Of a stretch of 64,000 bases of DNA, positions 44,397 through 55,067 are shown one piece after another. Below the pieces are notes generated by a model, which was not told the DNA's origin, ran no database searches, and saw nothing but the letters and a program-made list of their open reading frames with translations. Numbering within the stretch: position 1 is the first letter of the stretch; every line of letters starts with the position of its first letter. The stretch covers positions 2,294,001 through 2,358,000 of the forward strand of contig JAPWGK010000004.1 of the NCBI GenBank assembly GCA_029641185.1, written 5' to 3'. A program made the translations under genes and the position numbers. The DNA is from Pseudofabraea citricarpa (Eukaryota; Ascomycota; Leotiomycetes; Helotiales; Dermateaceae).

Positions 44397-45261
44397 TCAG
44401 TGGGTAATCGAAAAGACCTTCCCAGTTCCCTCGTCTTTACCGCTCTCGAACGGCTTTACAACTTTCTCAAAAACAAAACCGCCAACATCTGCCCTCGAAA
44501 TGGTGTACCCAATCGCCTTCTTCGCAATCCTTCCTTCTTCAACATCCCACCTTACATTCTCCACCCCCTTGGCTAGTCCATTGGTCAGAAGGCTCGGCCT
44601 CACTATAAAGTACCTCCCAATGGATGCCGGCTTCGATGTAACCCCTTCAATTGCCAGATCCTCCATCTTCTTTTTATCCATATGCTGCGTGTGTAATAGT
44701 GAATAGAGGGGCTTGAACAGAAGAGGTACATCTCTGCCGTGGTTACTAATCCCCGTTGTAGATAGCACAACCAATCCAGGCTTAACAAGAGCAGGGCGTG
44801 CGCGCAAGGCATTGAGGACTGTAGTGATGCCATCTTCGCAGATGGTGGGATCTTCCACCTGTGGAAGCATGTTCCCTTTCTTCATAGCGGGATAGCTACC
44901 GATGCCTGAGATTATAATGTCGACTGACTTGTTTCCTCCAGTGGGGTTCGTTGGGTTGAGAACGGCTGGGAAGAGAGTTTGGGTCACTGCGACAGGATCT
45001 TTGACATTGCCGACGGTGATAACGAGGTTCTTAGAGATGAGATCGGGGGATATGGAATGCGTAGTTTCGAGGAGGGTGGTGAGTTTATCAGCGTTCCGGA
45101 CGACTGTTCAAGTCGGGTTGTTAGCTGGGCTTTGTATTGCAAAGAGGAGGGGATGATGTACGAGCTACGCATGTATATCCTGCCTTCAAACAATGTACAA
45201 GACATGCTGCTGTACTTCCCCCTGTGGCACCAAAGAAATCGACGCTCTTGTAAGAAGACAT
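44397..45261 (-). CDS. NmrA-like NAD(P)-binding Rossmann protein
   Basis: Two exons (45162-45261, 44397-45103) give 268 residues. The intron (GTACAT...AACAG) is phase 1 and restores YTCVALVRNADKL, the end of the first beta-alpha-beta unit. The dinucleotide motif is GATGGST near residue 10 (VDFFGATGGSTAACLVHCLK), followed by the NVKDP and ISGIG segments usual in atypical short-chain dehydrogenases. A classical YxxxK pair is not obvious, so it may be a redox sensor or an isomerase/reductase of the NmrA type rather than a typical dehydrogenase. The start is the ATG of MSSYKSVDFFG; the upstream TTG extension is not credible. A tandem CCCCGCTAA repeat lies about 280 bases upstream. Confidence 0.85.
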
Positions 45262-46452
45262 AAGTTCAGGTATTCGCGTTATCCTCGAAGGGTTCAAACC
45301 GTCTGTCAAGCAAGAAGAAAGGTGATAGATCGCTCAGGTTGCCGATTGCTCTATAAATGCGTGTGGGATTGATGTTCTCCATGATGGCGATTTCCAGCAT
45401 TATAAAAGTCTCCAAGTGGAGGTGGCACAGTTAGAAAGATGAGAGTGAAAACATCGTCGGATCAACAATGACAGAATGGCCATCAATGATGAATCGGCCA
45501 AATTGCCCCGAAGCCGTCGGGTGGCTTGAGACTCCCCGCTAAGCCCCGCTAAACTTTGTTTTCGGGCTGACTTTCGTACCTGCTGTTCAGACCATCATAC
45601 CAGTTTACCATTTCCGTCCTCTTTACATTGTGGCTTTGCAAATGCCCAGCTACAATCACGTATGTACACGCGTCTTACGGGCGTATGGTTCTATAGGCAA
45701 AGTACCCAGATAATTTAATTTTAGGCATCTAGGACTGGATATTGAAGATCTGTAAGCTCGGTAACCAGCTATGTGGGAACGAAGAAGTTTGACATTTGAG
45801 CAATTCCAGGGGGAAAGGTTACTTGTCCTCAGCCTCAGCTCGCTTGCAATTCTTGGCCTCCCATGTCGATGTCGATTTCACGTACAGCATGCTCGGCAAA
45901 CCCCTCATTTGACTAAAAGGCCAGGGAGTTGAATCTCAAGCGGAGCAATTCTATGTTAACGCCGCCTTCTTGCATCGTGAGGTTTCTGGCACTTTATCTT
46001 GGTTCTAGGATTTTTGGGTAGTGTCGCCAAAATTACAACACATGTAATATTGAATTCGAGTAGTATGTTCTATTTAAACACGGAGTCTTTCAGCTTCTGC
46101 CTATGAAAATGTTACTCGGAAATAATTAGCGATATCAACATCTTTCGTTTAAGCGGTAGATTTTGGTTATATTATCAAGACCATGCCCCCAAAAGAATCG
46201 ATAAAATGGGTCTTGTTAGAGTTAAACTGTGTAAACTTAGCTTTCTTATATACGATAATATATTAGCAAAGAGAAGAGAACCAATATTGTTTGAACGTGG
46301 TCTATATTAAAACTGAACCAAATATCGCCACTAAAGAACATGCGTAATCATTACACCTTGATCCCTTCTCATAATCTCCATTTACTCCATGCTTTGTCGC
46401 TTAATTCCGATACAACCAGTTCCCAAACCAACCAAAAAGCCCCAAGAAGAAA
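45262..46452. other. intergenic, no gene seen
   Basis: About 1.2 kb: promoter of the Rossmann protein and 3' side of the SERAC1-like gene. Apart from the CCCCGCTAA repeat nothing is recognised. Confidence 0.5.
45534..45552. promoter_or_regulatory. tandem CCCCGCTAA motif
   Basis: Two exact copies (45534-45542 and 45544-45552) one base apart, about 273 bases upstream of the Rossmann-protein start. The spacing of ten bases puts both on the same helix face. The factor is unknown. Confidence 0.35.
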
Positions 46453-49046
46453 TTAGAACCGAAGTCGTGAGAGAAAGTCGGTAACACTTCCAGCGTTACC
46501 TGACGCCCGAGGATTGGTATATCTAGTGTTCATCTTGCAGAGTTGAAGCATGGTGTTGTTCTGTTGTGCTTCTGGCGAAGTGTCGCCGCGATTCAAGATC
46601 GAAAGGCGTTCAAAATATTCTTCTGCCTTAACGTAATCCTTTCCACTCATATAAGAACTACCAAGGAGCTGAAGAGTGGCTTTTGCTTCCCGGTGAGATT
46701 TACCCTTTCGTTCTTCCGTCCATCCAAGATATCGTTCAAGGTAAGGACACATTTCGGTGGACATCTGTCCACCATACGAGACGCCTTTACCTTTACCAAC
46801 TAAGCAACCAATCATAACCACACAAGATATACTTGACGGGTGATCGCGGCCTAAGAGCTCTTCGGAATTCGCGAGAGCTCGTCGAAGACTATCTGATGCT
46901 TCTGTAAGTTCTCCCTCGAGGAGTTGGACTGTACCAAGTATGCGCAGGGCACGAATGGTAACTTGATTCTTCGGTCCAAGAACGCTTCTCAGATCTGCAT
47001 ATATCGGAGGGAGAATATTTGCGGCTTGTTGAACTTCCTCGGTGAACCGAGCCGTGTTTATAGTGTCCCCGAAAGCCGATGGAAGCATTACCTCAATCAA
47101 GTCAAGTACCGACTTGAACACCTGAATATCGGTATCGCCCAGTAGATTCTTAAGAGCATCTGTTCTTCGCTGCATTCGTGTCAAAGCATCCTTCTTTTGG
47201 CCCAACTCATTCCTCGTGTAGGCTAACCGCCGCTGGGTCTCCAAGGTGTCAAGATCATTATCTCCAAGACAATCTTGTTGACGAGCGAAGACTGTTGCAC
47301 AAGCAACATCTGCTTCTTGGTTTTGACCCAACTCCTGCATGACTTCCGAGGTGAGACTTTCAGACTTCATGGTCAGACGATGCTCCACCCCAAGAAAGTG
47401 TCGGCTAGTGCTAGATACCCAATTACTCCATTTTGCAGCGTCTAGGACGAAACCCATTTCAAGCTGCGTGGATGCAAGATCATAAGCAGCACTCAAAGTG
47501 CTATGGTGTTCAGCACCTAAAGTACTGTGGTGCTCTTGAAATATCTGTTGTTCTAACTGTTTCGCCTGCTGCCAACGTCCCATATTTTTGTGATCGGCTA
47601 TCAGTATCGACTTTGGGTCGTTCCCAGTGGGCATGTACTGAACACCTGTTACTTTTGCCTTCGGTGCGCTTGGAGGAGTGCCGGCATATGGAGAGACACC
47701 ATGTGGACTAAACCTGGGAGGCAATGGAGGTGCGTTACCAGTCATGGTAGGAGGCGGAACGTATCCCTGCATTGAGACCAGGGCTCCATCCACCAGACTT
47801 TTGATGTTGCCTTTGACTTGTTTGTACCTTTGACCTCTGGTGCCAATTTTACACATAGCAGAATGATCTGCATCAAGTGGCACCACAACTTCGCGAGAAC
47901 CGATGCCAAGAACAGCGGATTCTCTCTCTACCACCACCTGAACTCAAGTTAGTACTCAGATAAGCGTTAGAGGATGAGGAAGAGCCTTTTTTACTGACAT
48001 GGCCAATGGAGGCAGGTCCAAATCCTCCCAGCTGCATCGGCTTGGTTTCAAAGAAACTCACAACCTTGTACTCTTCAAGTTGATACTTGAAATTCTCAGA
48101 CATTTCTCGCGTAAAGAAAGAGTTATGTTTAAGGCAATCAAGGAGTTCGTTGCTTGCCGAACCATTCGAGACAAATTTTGCAACTTTTGCAGCGACGCTA
48201 CCAAGTTCAACACCCTTCGCACCATGATGAGGGCAGCCAAAGAAAACAAGCCCGTGTGTTGCATTGCGTATTGCTGTGTATTGTGGATTTTGATGCGCAT
48301 TGAAGAGAGCCTATTTAGCTATTGCGTCAGCATTCGGTTGAGGATTGGAAATGAATGAGAAATGAATACCTGTTTTATGACGAGGCCACCCAAGCTATGG
48401 CCAACAAATATAATTTTCGAAGATGATTGTCCCTGTGCGATTCATTAGTGCGAATGAAATGGTCATCCAAGGTCTCCCGCACCTGTCGTTCCATAGCTAG
48501 CAGATTGAGCAGATTCTCGGCATGATCCTTTATCCGGGAGGTTGACATGAACTCGGGATTTGTGACGCTCGAGTTGTATCCATAAATCAAGATTCGTGCA
48601 GAGGGAAAGTCCTCGCCGAGGAAGGCTGTTGGCCAAAATGCGCCATTTTCATGGGTCCAGGTCTCGAAAGGATGTTGTATTCGGCCTTTGGGATTCAGTC
48701 CGTGGACAAACACAATACTAGAGAGAATAACGTGAGCCTATCTTCACAGTATCTGTGGAATCTGGGATGCGAACTCAAGCTTGTGTTGTTCTGATGGCGA
48801 ACATACTTCCTCCAGGAACGGGTATTCGAGATTATTGTAATCCTGCACGCTATTAGCATTGAGTATAAAGTACTTGTTGATTATGAGGCACTACCATGGA
48901 TACTCAGTGCTAAATGAGTGCGAAATATCGTGAAGTGCTAGATTCAAGTCAACGAAAGTTGTAAGTCTTTGCGGGGGAAAGGATGGTGTGGCCGCTCGAG
49001 AGTACGAAGAACACCCCCTTCCCTGGGTGGAAGTGGGCCATCCCAT
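46453..49046 (-). CDS. SERAC1-like serine esterase fused to TPR repeats
   Basis: Six exons (48895-49046, 48807-48842, 48483-48717, 48370-48432, 47999-48310, 46453-47937) give 760 residues; all joins keep frame and several introns have CTAAT branches. The N-terminal third is an alpha/beta hydrolase: NIVFVHGLNPKG is the oxyanion strand, GHSLGG holds nucleophile Ser154, and HGLVFFGCPHHG is a SERAC1/PGAP1-type segment with a catalytic histidine candidate. A proline-rich linker (PPPTMTGNAPPLPPRF) follows, then tetratricopeptide-like repeats to the end (for example AYDLASTQLEMGFVLDAAKW). In fungal NLR-like proteins an esterase of this class is often followed by NB-ARC/NACHT and TPR; here the nucleotide-binding domain is missing. 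Substrate unknown; phospholipid is a guess from SERAC1. The start at 49046 is the first ATG in the spliced frame. Confidence 0.85.
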
Positions 49047-50004
49047 CTTGAGTGCGCCTTGTCATAAGTTGTCTGGATTTGATAGGTTACGCAGGAGGTA
49101 AGTACGATCCTTGTCAGCAGTTCACGAGTTGATGGCGGAAGCAAGCCACATAACTTGGCTAGGCCCCGGCGCTACGGGACGGGCCATACAACTATCAAAG
49201 ATGTTTGATTTTACAGTACAAAGCATAAATATTTAGTAAAGGGTAAAGCTCCTTTCGAGGATAACTGCCAGAGAGGATAAAAATACGTATGAGGCATATG
49301 ATAATCAAAACAAAACAAAATAAACTGCAATTATTACAAAATATAGGTAACGTTACTCAAACCCGTATTTTCGAGACATAATACTGGAAGCATACAGCTA
49401 ATACGGTGCAGAGAGTTGTGAAGGTATAAAGCAGCAAACGATTCTTTGCACGCCGTGAACACCCGTCTGCGACAGAAGCTTAAATGAGAGAGCGTGTTGC
49501 GGCTTAACGGGAGTCCCCGCTCTATTGCCAACTTCAAATAGTGATCATCGCCATATGGGCATACCATTTAAGGAAATTATAACGTGAAAAATAGATCATC
49601 CCACTCTCTCTATTTGGGAAAACTGAACCCTTCAAGAGTAGAGTTGCCTAAAGTGAATGCATACCCATGTCAGATTATGCTTCGCTGTTTTTCAGCTCTC
49701 ATGCATTCCAAGGCCTCCTTCGGTTAATCCGCCATCCTACTGGTTGTGCTCCATGCATTGCTTTTTTGAGGCTTTGGCCTCGACACCGACACCGCGTATT
49801 TTGACCACTCACAATTCAAAATCTTGATCACGGCTGCTTCAAGACCGTATCCCGGGTGAAAGCTGTACTTCATCAAGGTTGTTTGTGTCACGTGTCTAAG
49901 CCTAACTCAACACCGAGTGCTCATAATAGTCGTCCATTTTCTGCTGCGCTGAAAAATGCTGTAGGCCCTAATAGTACATATAATCAAAAAATATCGGGTC
50001 CAAA
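49047..50004. other. intergenic, no gene seen
   Basis: Upstream region of the SERAC1-like gene and 3' side of the Ser/Thr-rich gene. Short open frames only. Confidence 0.5.
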
Positions 50005-51986
50005 TCAAGTTGCAATAACCCAAACATAATCAAGGGAGATGCTAGAGATATCGCTACTTGAAGGACAACTCCCGGATAAGGAAACCGTGATGTTCCGATC
50101 ACCCGCAGCAAACTGAAATCCAAGCTGGGGCCCTTGACCAATTGTATTGAACGCCACAGTCAGGTAACAACCCCTCAGGAACCGATTCTGGACCCGCGAA
50201 AAGAAAAATATCTCGTAGGTCACGTCAGGGCAGATCAACAGATTTGCATCTGTGGTTTCATAATCTGGGGCCCCGAGACATCTTGATTCCGGGCTGCATG
50301 AAATAGTGGCACTAACGCTTGTAGTGAAAAAGTTGGCGATGTCTGTGGTCCATGGGTTCATCTCAACTTTGACATAAGTTCTTGGCGTGCTTGTAGATGT
50401 GCATAACGAGGATGCGATTGCACTTGTCTTTGAGCCAATTAGGGTAATTTTGCTTGTGGGTTTGCTTGTTGTGGTATTAATTTTGGACGTAGTCGATGGA
50501 CAAGCAGTTCCACTAGAACTTGATGTTCTTCTCGACACAGATTGCGTGGTTGCTAAGTTATCAGCTTCCAAAATCCCTGATATTGTAGTTATCTTCGAAA
50601 CTTTATTAGTACTCGAACTGCTAGTTGACCTTGTCGATGTAGAAGATCTTGGAGAGGCAGTTGCGAGGCTATTAGTTGTAGTTGAAGAACGTGAGGTTGA
50701 AACGAATTGCTTCTTTATTGACAAGATATTAGTTATCTTACTATTTGATGCTGATGATTTTGATGTTGAGCTCTTATCAGATGATTTGATGGACGTTTTA
50801 CTGGCCGGTGTGCGAGGTATAGTGATAGTCTTTTTTATTACGACAGTCGAAGAAGCTGTCTTTGTGGCTATAAACGATCTTGTAATCACTTTTGTACTCG
50901 TGGATCTTAATGTCTAAGTGCAGCTAATGTGAGAAGATTGCAAGGTATTATTGGTTGTCTGAAACTCACAAGTGTAGTTGACTTTGTCTTCTGGGGACCA
51001 CCTGGGATTGTGAAGGTTGATATTATCGTCTTCGTGACAGGTGACTGACATTTATTTAGCCATGGCTTTGGAGATACCTCAAGTTTAAATTTGAATTGGT
51101 ATAATTACCTGCAAAATTGTTCTTGTGGTTGTTTTTGATAATACCTTCGTCTTCGAGATTGTCTATTATAAACGGGGGATTAGCTATGTTTGGTGTGCGA
51201 ACATAATTGACAACACTCGAATAAAATACACATAATATGTATATCTACATGTGTATACTTACAGAAGTGATGCTAGGAGCTGTGGTCAATACCGTACTCG
51301 TACTGATCGAAATACAAGAACAAGCACTCGATATTTTCGAAGGCAGATATGTACTTGCTATATACTTTGGCAAAGATACTGCTGATTTAAGTGCTTGCTC
51401 TTGCACATATGCGGTTACAGTGGTAGTGATCGTAATTTTCGCAGTTGTTAATGAGGTAGAAGTTATGCTCACTTCCCTCGTGCTTGTAATTGGTGCCAAT
51501 GTGTTGCGGACTTGAACAGTTGTTGCATCTGGCAGTGAAACTGTTTTGGTCTGAACCAAGAGTTAAATGTTAGCTATACTCGATTACTTTGAAGTCGAAC
51601 AACAATTAATGAATCTACAAGCTATTTATAAGAAGAAACATGCCTTGGTGATCTGCACAGCTGACTTTACTCCTCGGGTAACAACTACCGTTGCGATGTT
51701 CGTGGAAGTCGTTGAGGCAGTTACCCTAAGTCTCGTATTAGAATAGTCACACACATAACTGGTCTGGAAAAACGTACGTTATAGTTTTTTGTGGTACTAT
51801 AGTACGTGTTTGTATTGGTACCTGGATATAAGAACTACAAAACCTTCGTGCATCTACACTATTTCGCGCATTATTCATCGTCTGAAGAAGCTCATCTGTG
51901 CTGCATGCAAATTTGCCCCGCTCTTCGTGTGATGCTGCGGCGGTGAAAGAGACAGTCGATGCTAAAATCAAGTACGCAAGCAACAT
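50005..51986 (-). CDS. secreted Ser/Thr-rich protein
   Basis: Six exons (51822-51986, 51644-51763, 51263-51550, 51109-51162, 50970-51044, 50005-50913) give 536 residues; every intron is phase 0. Residues 1-20 are a signal peptide (MLLAYLILASTVSFTAA). A short cysteine-containing segment follows (FACSTDELLQTMNNARNSVDARRFCSSYI). About 300 residues of Ser/Thr-rich, O-glycosylation-prone sequence come next. A compact C-terminal segment with cysteines (SCSPESRCLGAP, LLICPD, RGCYLTVAF, SGSCPSS) ends the protein; there is no GPI-type hydrophobic tail. It is probably a cell-wall or extracellular protein. The exon 2 donor is uncertain: GC at 51643 keeps the longer coding-looking exon, while an earlier in-frame GT (ACG|GTAGTT) is an alternative. 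No known domain. Confidence 0.75.
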
Positions 51987-52746
51987 GTCGACAAAGGCAG
52001 AAATATGAGAGGTTGCATCGTGTTGGAAAGCGGGGAGTTTAAAGCAAGGTCCTTGCCTTACTTCGGCTTCAATCTTCTTTGGACTGCCGATGAGAACTAT
52101 AGAATTGAAAAGCCTGGTTTTGTTAAATGATTATAACATAGGCGCCGGTACGCTTAGAGTAGAAAATTCGATGCTACTTACCTAGTCTATCGAGCTATTT
52201 CGCTTAGCTGTGCTGAAAGCGGGTTTGACTTGGTCTAGAATGGCAAATCTAGATCCCGAAATTTGATAATGCGACTCGGATTTAAACTAAGTACAGATTT
52301 ATTTCACAGCTGGGACTGGTCCACGGAACATTGCGATATGCTTGATGAATCAAGAATTATTCTTGTGCCTTACCACCTTTCACTTGCCCAGCTTCTTGCT
52401 CTCTAGCGATGGAAAGCTTCAAGTGCCTTATTTTCTTCGTCTCTGCCTAGCATTTGGCGCAATATTATGATAAACTGCCGCTGTCTATTTGTGCTTTATT
52501 TGTCATATCGTCGATTGGTCCTCGTGCAGGCAACCGTGACTATCAGAGGAATGTTCAAGTCCCTATGAAAGGAATAGCTTCAAACCTAAACTGAATCACA
52601 AGTTTAATACAAGCAATCAGTCTTTTGGATCAATCTCGACATCCTTCTGATTAATAGCTACTTTCCCCACCGTCAATCATGCTCTTGCAAGAGTTCACGA
52701 AGTCGGTCGGTCGCTTACACGATTCTCGTTCAACGAACCGACTTAA
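51987..52746. other. intergenic, no gene seen
   Basis: Promoter of the Ser/Thr-rich gene and 3' side of the amine oxidase gene. No feature recognised. Confidence 0.5.
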
Positions 52747-54686
52747 TTATCCACCGCCACCAATAAGCCCAACATCACCAACCGTCTGAAAACTCGATAC
52801 CGTCCAACCATTCCGCTCATTATATTCCTCGGCGAGTGTCGTACTCTTCAATTCCTCATAGAATACTGGCTCCTCACAACTGCCTGTAGCGACACACCTG
52901 GCAACCACCTCGCCGACCTCCTTGCCCTCAAAATACGCCCCATGAAGGTATCCATAGAACTCGGCACTTGTGGCTTCACCTGCAAAGTGGATTCTGCCAA
53001 CCGGAGCACGGAGATTCTGATGCCCTTCGAGTGTCATTGCCGGCGGCCAGTTGGAGAATGATCCATACGCCCACGGAGTCTTACTCCAGCGGGGATACAT
53101 AAAATCGATGGGTTCGGGGATAGTGGTATTGGGGTACATAGTCCTCAGCACGTCTATGATCTGTGCGAGTGTTTCCTCGTCAGATTGTAGGTCAACGATG
53201 AGTGATTGTTCCGTGACGACAGTGACGAAAAAGATACCACTGCCGGGGAAGAAATCTACATGATCAAGGGATTGGAAGACAGGGTAGTAACCTCTCTCCT
53301 TGGAAGCATACAGGTAAAAAGTTGTCTCCTTGTCCCAGAAAACGTCTTCCTGCTTGAACTGCATGAAGATCTTCGAGTATATTCCCATCTGGAACGTATT
53401 GATGGCAATCTTCTTCCAATCCGGCAATTCTGGTTCAAATGTCACATCTTCTGATTGAAGAACGCCAACGGAAAATGTCGTGATGGCATAATCTGCTTCG
53501 ATGCAAGATCCATCTTCAGCATGTACAATCACACCATCATTAGTATACGTGATGTTGGTAACGACCGTGTTCAAAATCAGACGAGGATCGTTCTTCGCCA
53601 GAAACTCCGACGCCTGGCCATGAATAAAGGCGTTGAACCCCCTCTGATCGATAGCGAAATTATTAATCTCTGAAAACCCGTAGAAAGTTGAATTCTGTCG
53701 TTGTCAGCAAAACAAAACCTTCTTTCAGTTCGGTCAGCGAGTAATATACATAATTAGCGATGGTGAATTCTTGCGAGCACACATCCTGAAGGGTTCAAGT
53801 CAGCTTGATACAGAGGCACAGCATGTCAGGACTAACAGGTATTTGAGCATATTCATAGTCCATATTGAACCATTCGACAGCCATGGCTTGCGCATCCCCT
53901 TTCGGTCTATACCCAGCAAGATTAAAGCCGGATCTTATGCTGCGATCTTGTAAATTCTCTGTCAAGAGGACACCGGCATCATACTCGGCAATCTCGTAGC
54001 CAGCATCAAACTCCTCAAACTTGGAGCCAAAATCAGCTTCACCGGTATCATCAAAAGTGAGCAGGGATGAAAGATTCGTGAAGTGATTTGCGACGTTATA
54101 TTTCTTGACCTGGAAATATATTAGATTTACTGTCCCTTTTGGGGGATTTTGCGAGCGGAAGCATGCCAATGTCCATATGGGATTCTCTGGGCCGCCCTCA
54201 GTCACAGTCCCTTGAATCTGCTCATAATTAGCAATTAGCAAGACTGAGTCTAGAGACCTAGCTTACCCAATTTGCACCAAGCTCAATTGTATATGGTTTT
54301 CCATCTTTGTCTTTCCCGAAAGCTTTATGTCTGCACCTCCCACCAATCTCCGAATTATACTCAACAATTACAAAATCCGATACCGAATTATTGCTCAGTG
54401 CTTGCTAGAGTAACATCAGAATTTTACCAATAGTAAAAACAAGTAGTTTTGGGGGAAATCATACAGCAGCAGTGATACCCGCCACGCCAGCTCCTAGAAC
54501 GACGACTTTGGTTTTTCTGCATTGTCCACTTTCGTGAACGGTTTCATTGCACGGTTTTGTATATATGATTCGAGGTTCTGATCGCTTATGAGGTGCTGCA
54601 TTCACACCATTGGAGAGATGGGACAACAAGAAAAACAAAATTAATGAGAGGAAGAAGGGATTCATATTCACAAAGCTAGGAGCCAT
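52747..54686 (-). CDS. secreted FAD-dependent amine/polyamine oxidase
   Basis: Six exons (54465-54686, 54267-54404, 54167-54217, 53837-54109, 53750-53785, 52747-53694) give 555 residues, all phase 0. A signal peptide or anchor (MNPFFLSLILFFLLSHLSNG) precedes a short linker. FAD binding is shown by VVVLGAGVAG (G65-G70), then EYNSEIGGRCR and ELGANWIQG, the classic amine-oxidase substrate-channel segment. The C-terminal FAD motif is RIHFAGEATSAEFYGYLHGA. The family oxidises polyamines or other primary/secondary amines and releases hydrogen peroxide; secretion suggests an extracellular role. The third intron (54110-54166) is GC-AG, 57 nt, and without it the join WTL-VKKYNVANHF matches the family. 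Because 57 is a multiple of three with no stop, retention would add 19 residues. The start at 54686 has a second ATG seven codons later. Confidence 0.87.
54110..54166 (-). other. 57-nt GC-AG intron of the amine oxidase gene
   Basis: Donor TTG|GCATGC, acceptor TTCCAG. No GT donor fits. Frame stays open if retained, so both forms may be made. Confidence 0.6.
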
Positions 54687-55067
54687 TTTGAATGAGATAC
54701 TCTTGCTCCAAAGCCTGGAAAAGACACCCGACATCAGAAAGGAGTGACAAAACCGGAAAGCAAACAAAGAAACCTTTTCCAACCACTTGCACTGGACTTT
54801 GCCATTGAAGGGCGTACCACCCTTGATAAAGTCGAAGAGTAAGCCCGCTTCCTTTTGCCAAGTCTCGTCTAGGAACGGGTTTCTGAACTCACACAATGCA
54901 AGGCACCGAGTTGGTCGCAAAGCGATGGGCTCTTCATTTCCCTATGGAATGGAGGTTTGATGATGAAAGACTCAAACCCACTGAAAGGTACAAAAAGGGT
55001 TGAGAAGAGTTCTCGAATTCCTGAGTAAACTGGTGATATGTTGGGAGCTGTATCGATACGTCCATAG
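54687..55067. other. short intergenic region
   Basis: Between the amine oxidase start and the HET stop. An open frame continues upstream of the chosen oxidase start, but its residues lack a signal or domain, so I treat it as leader. Confidence 0.5.
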
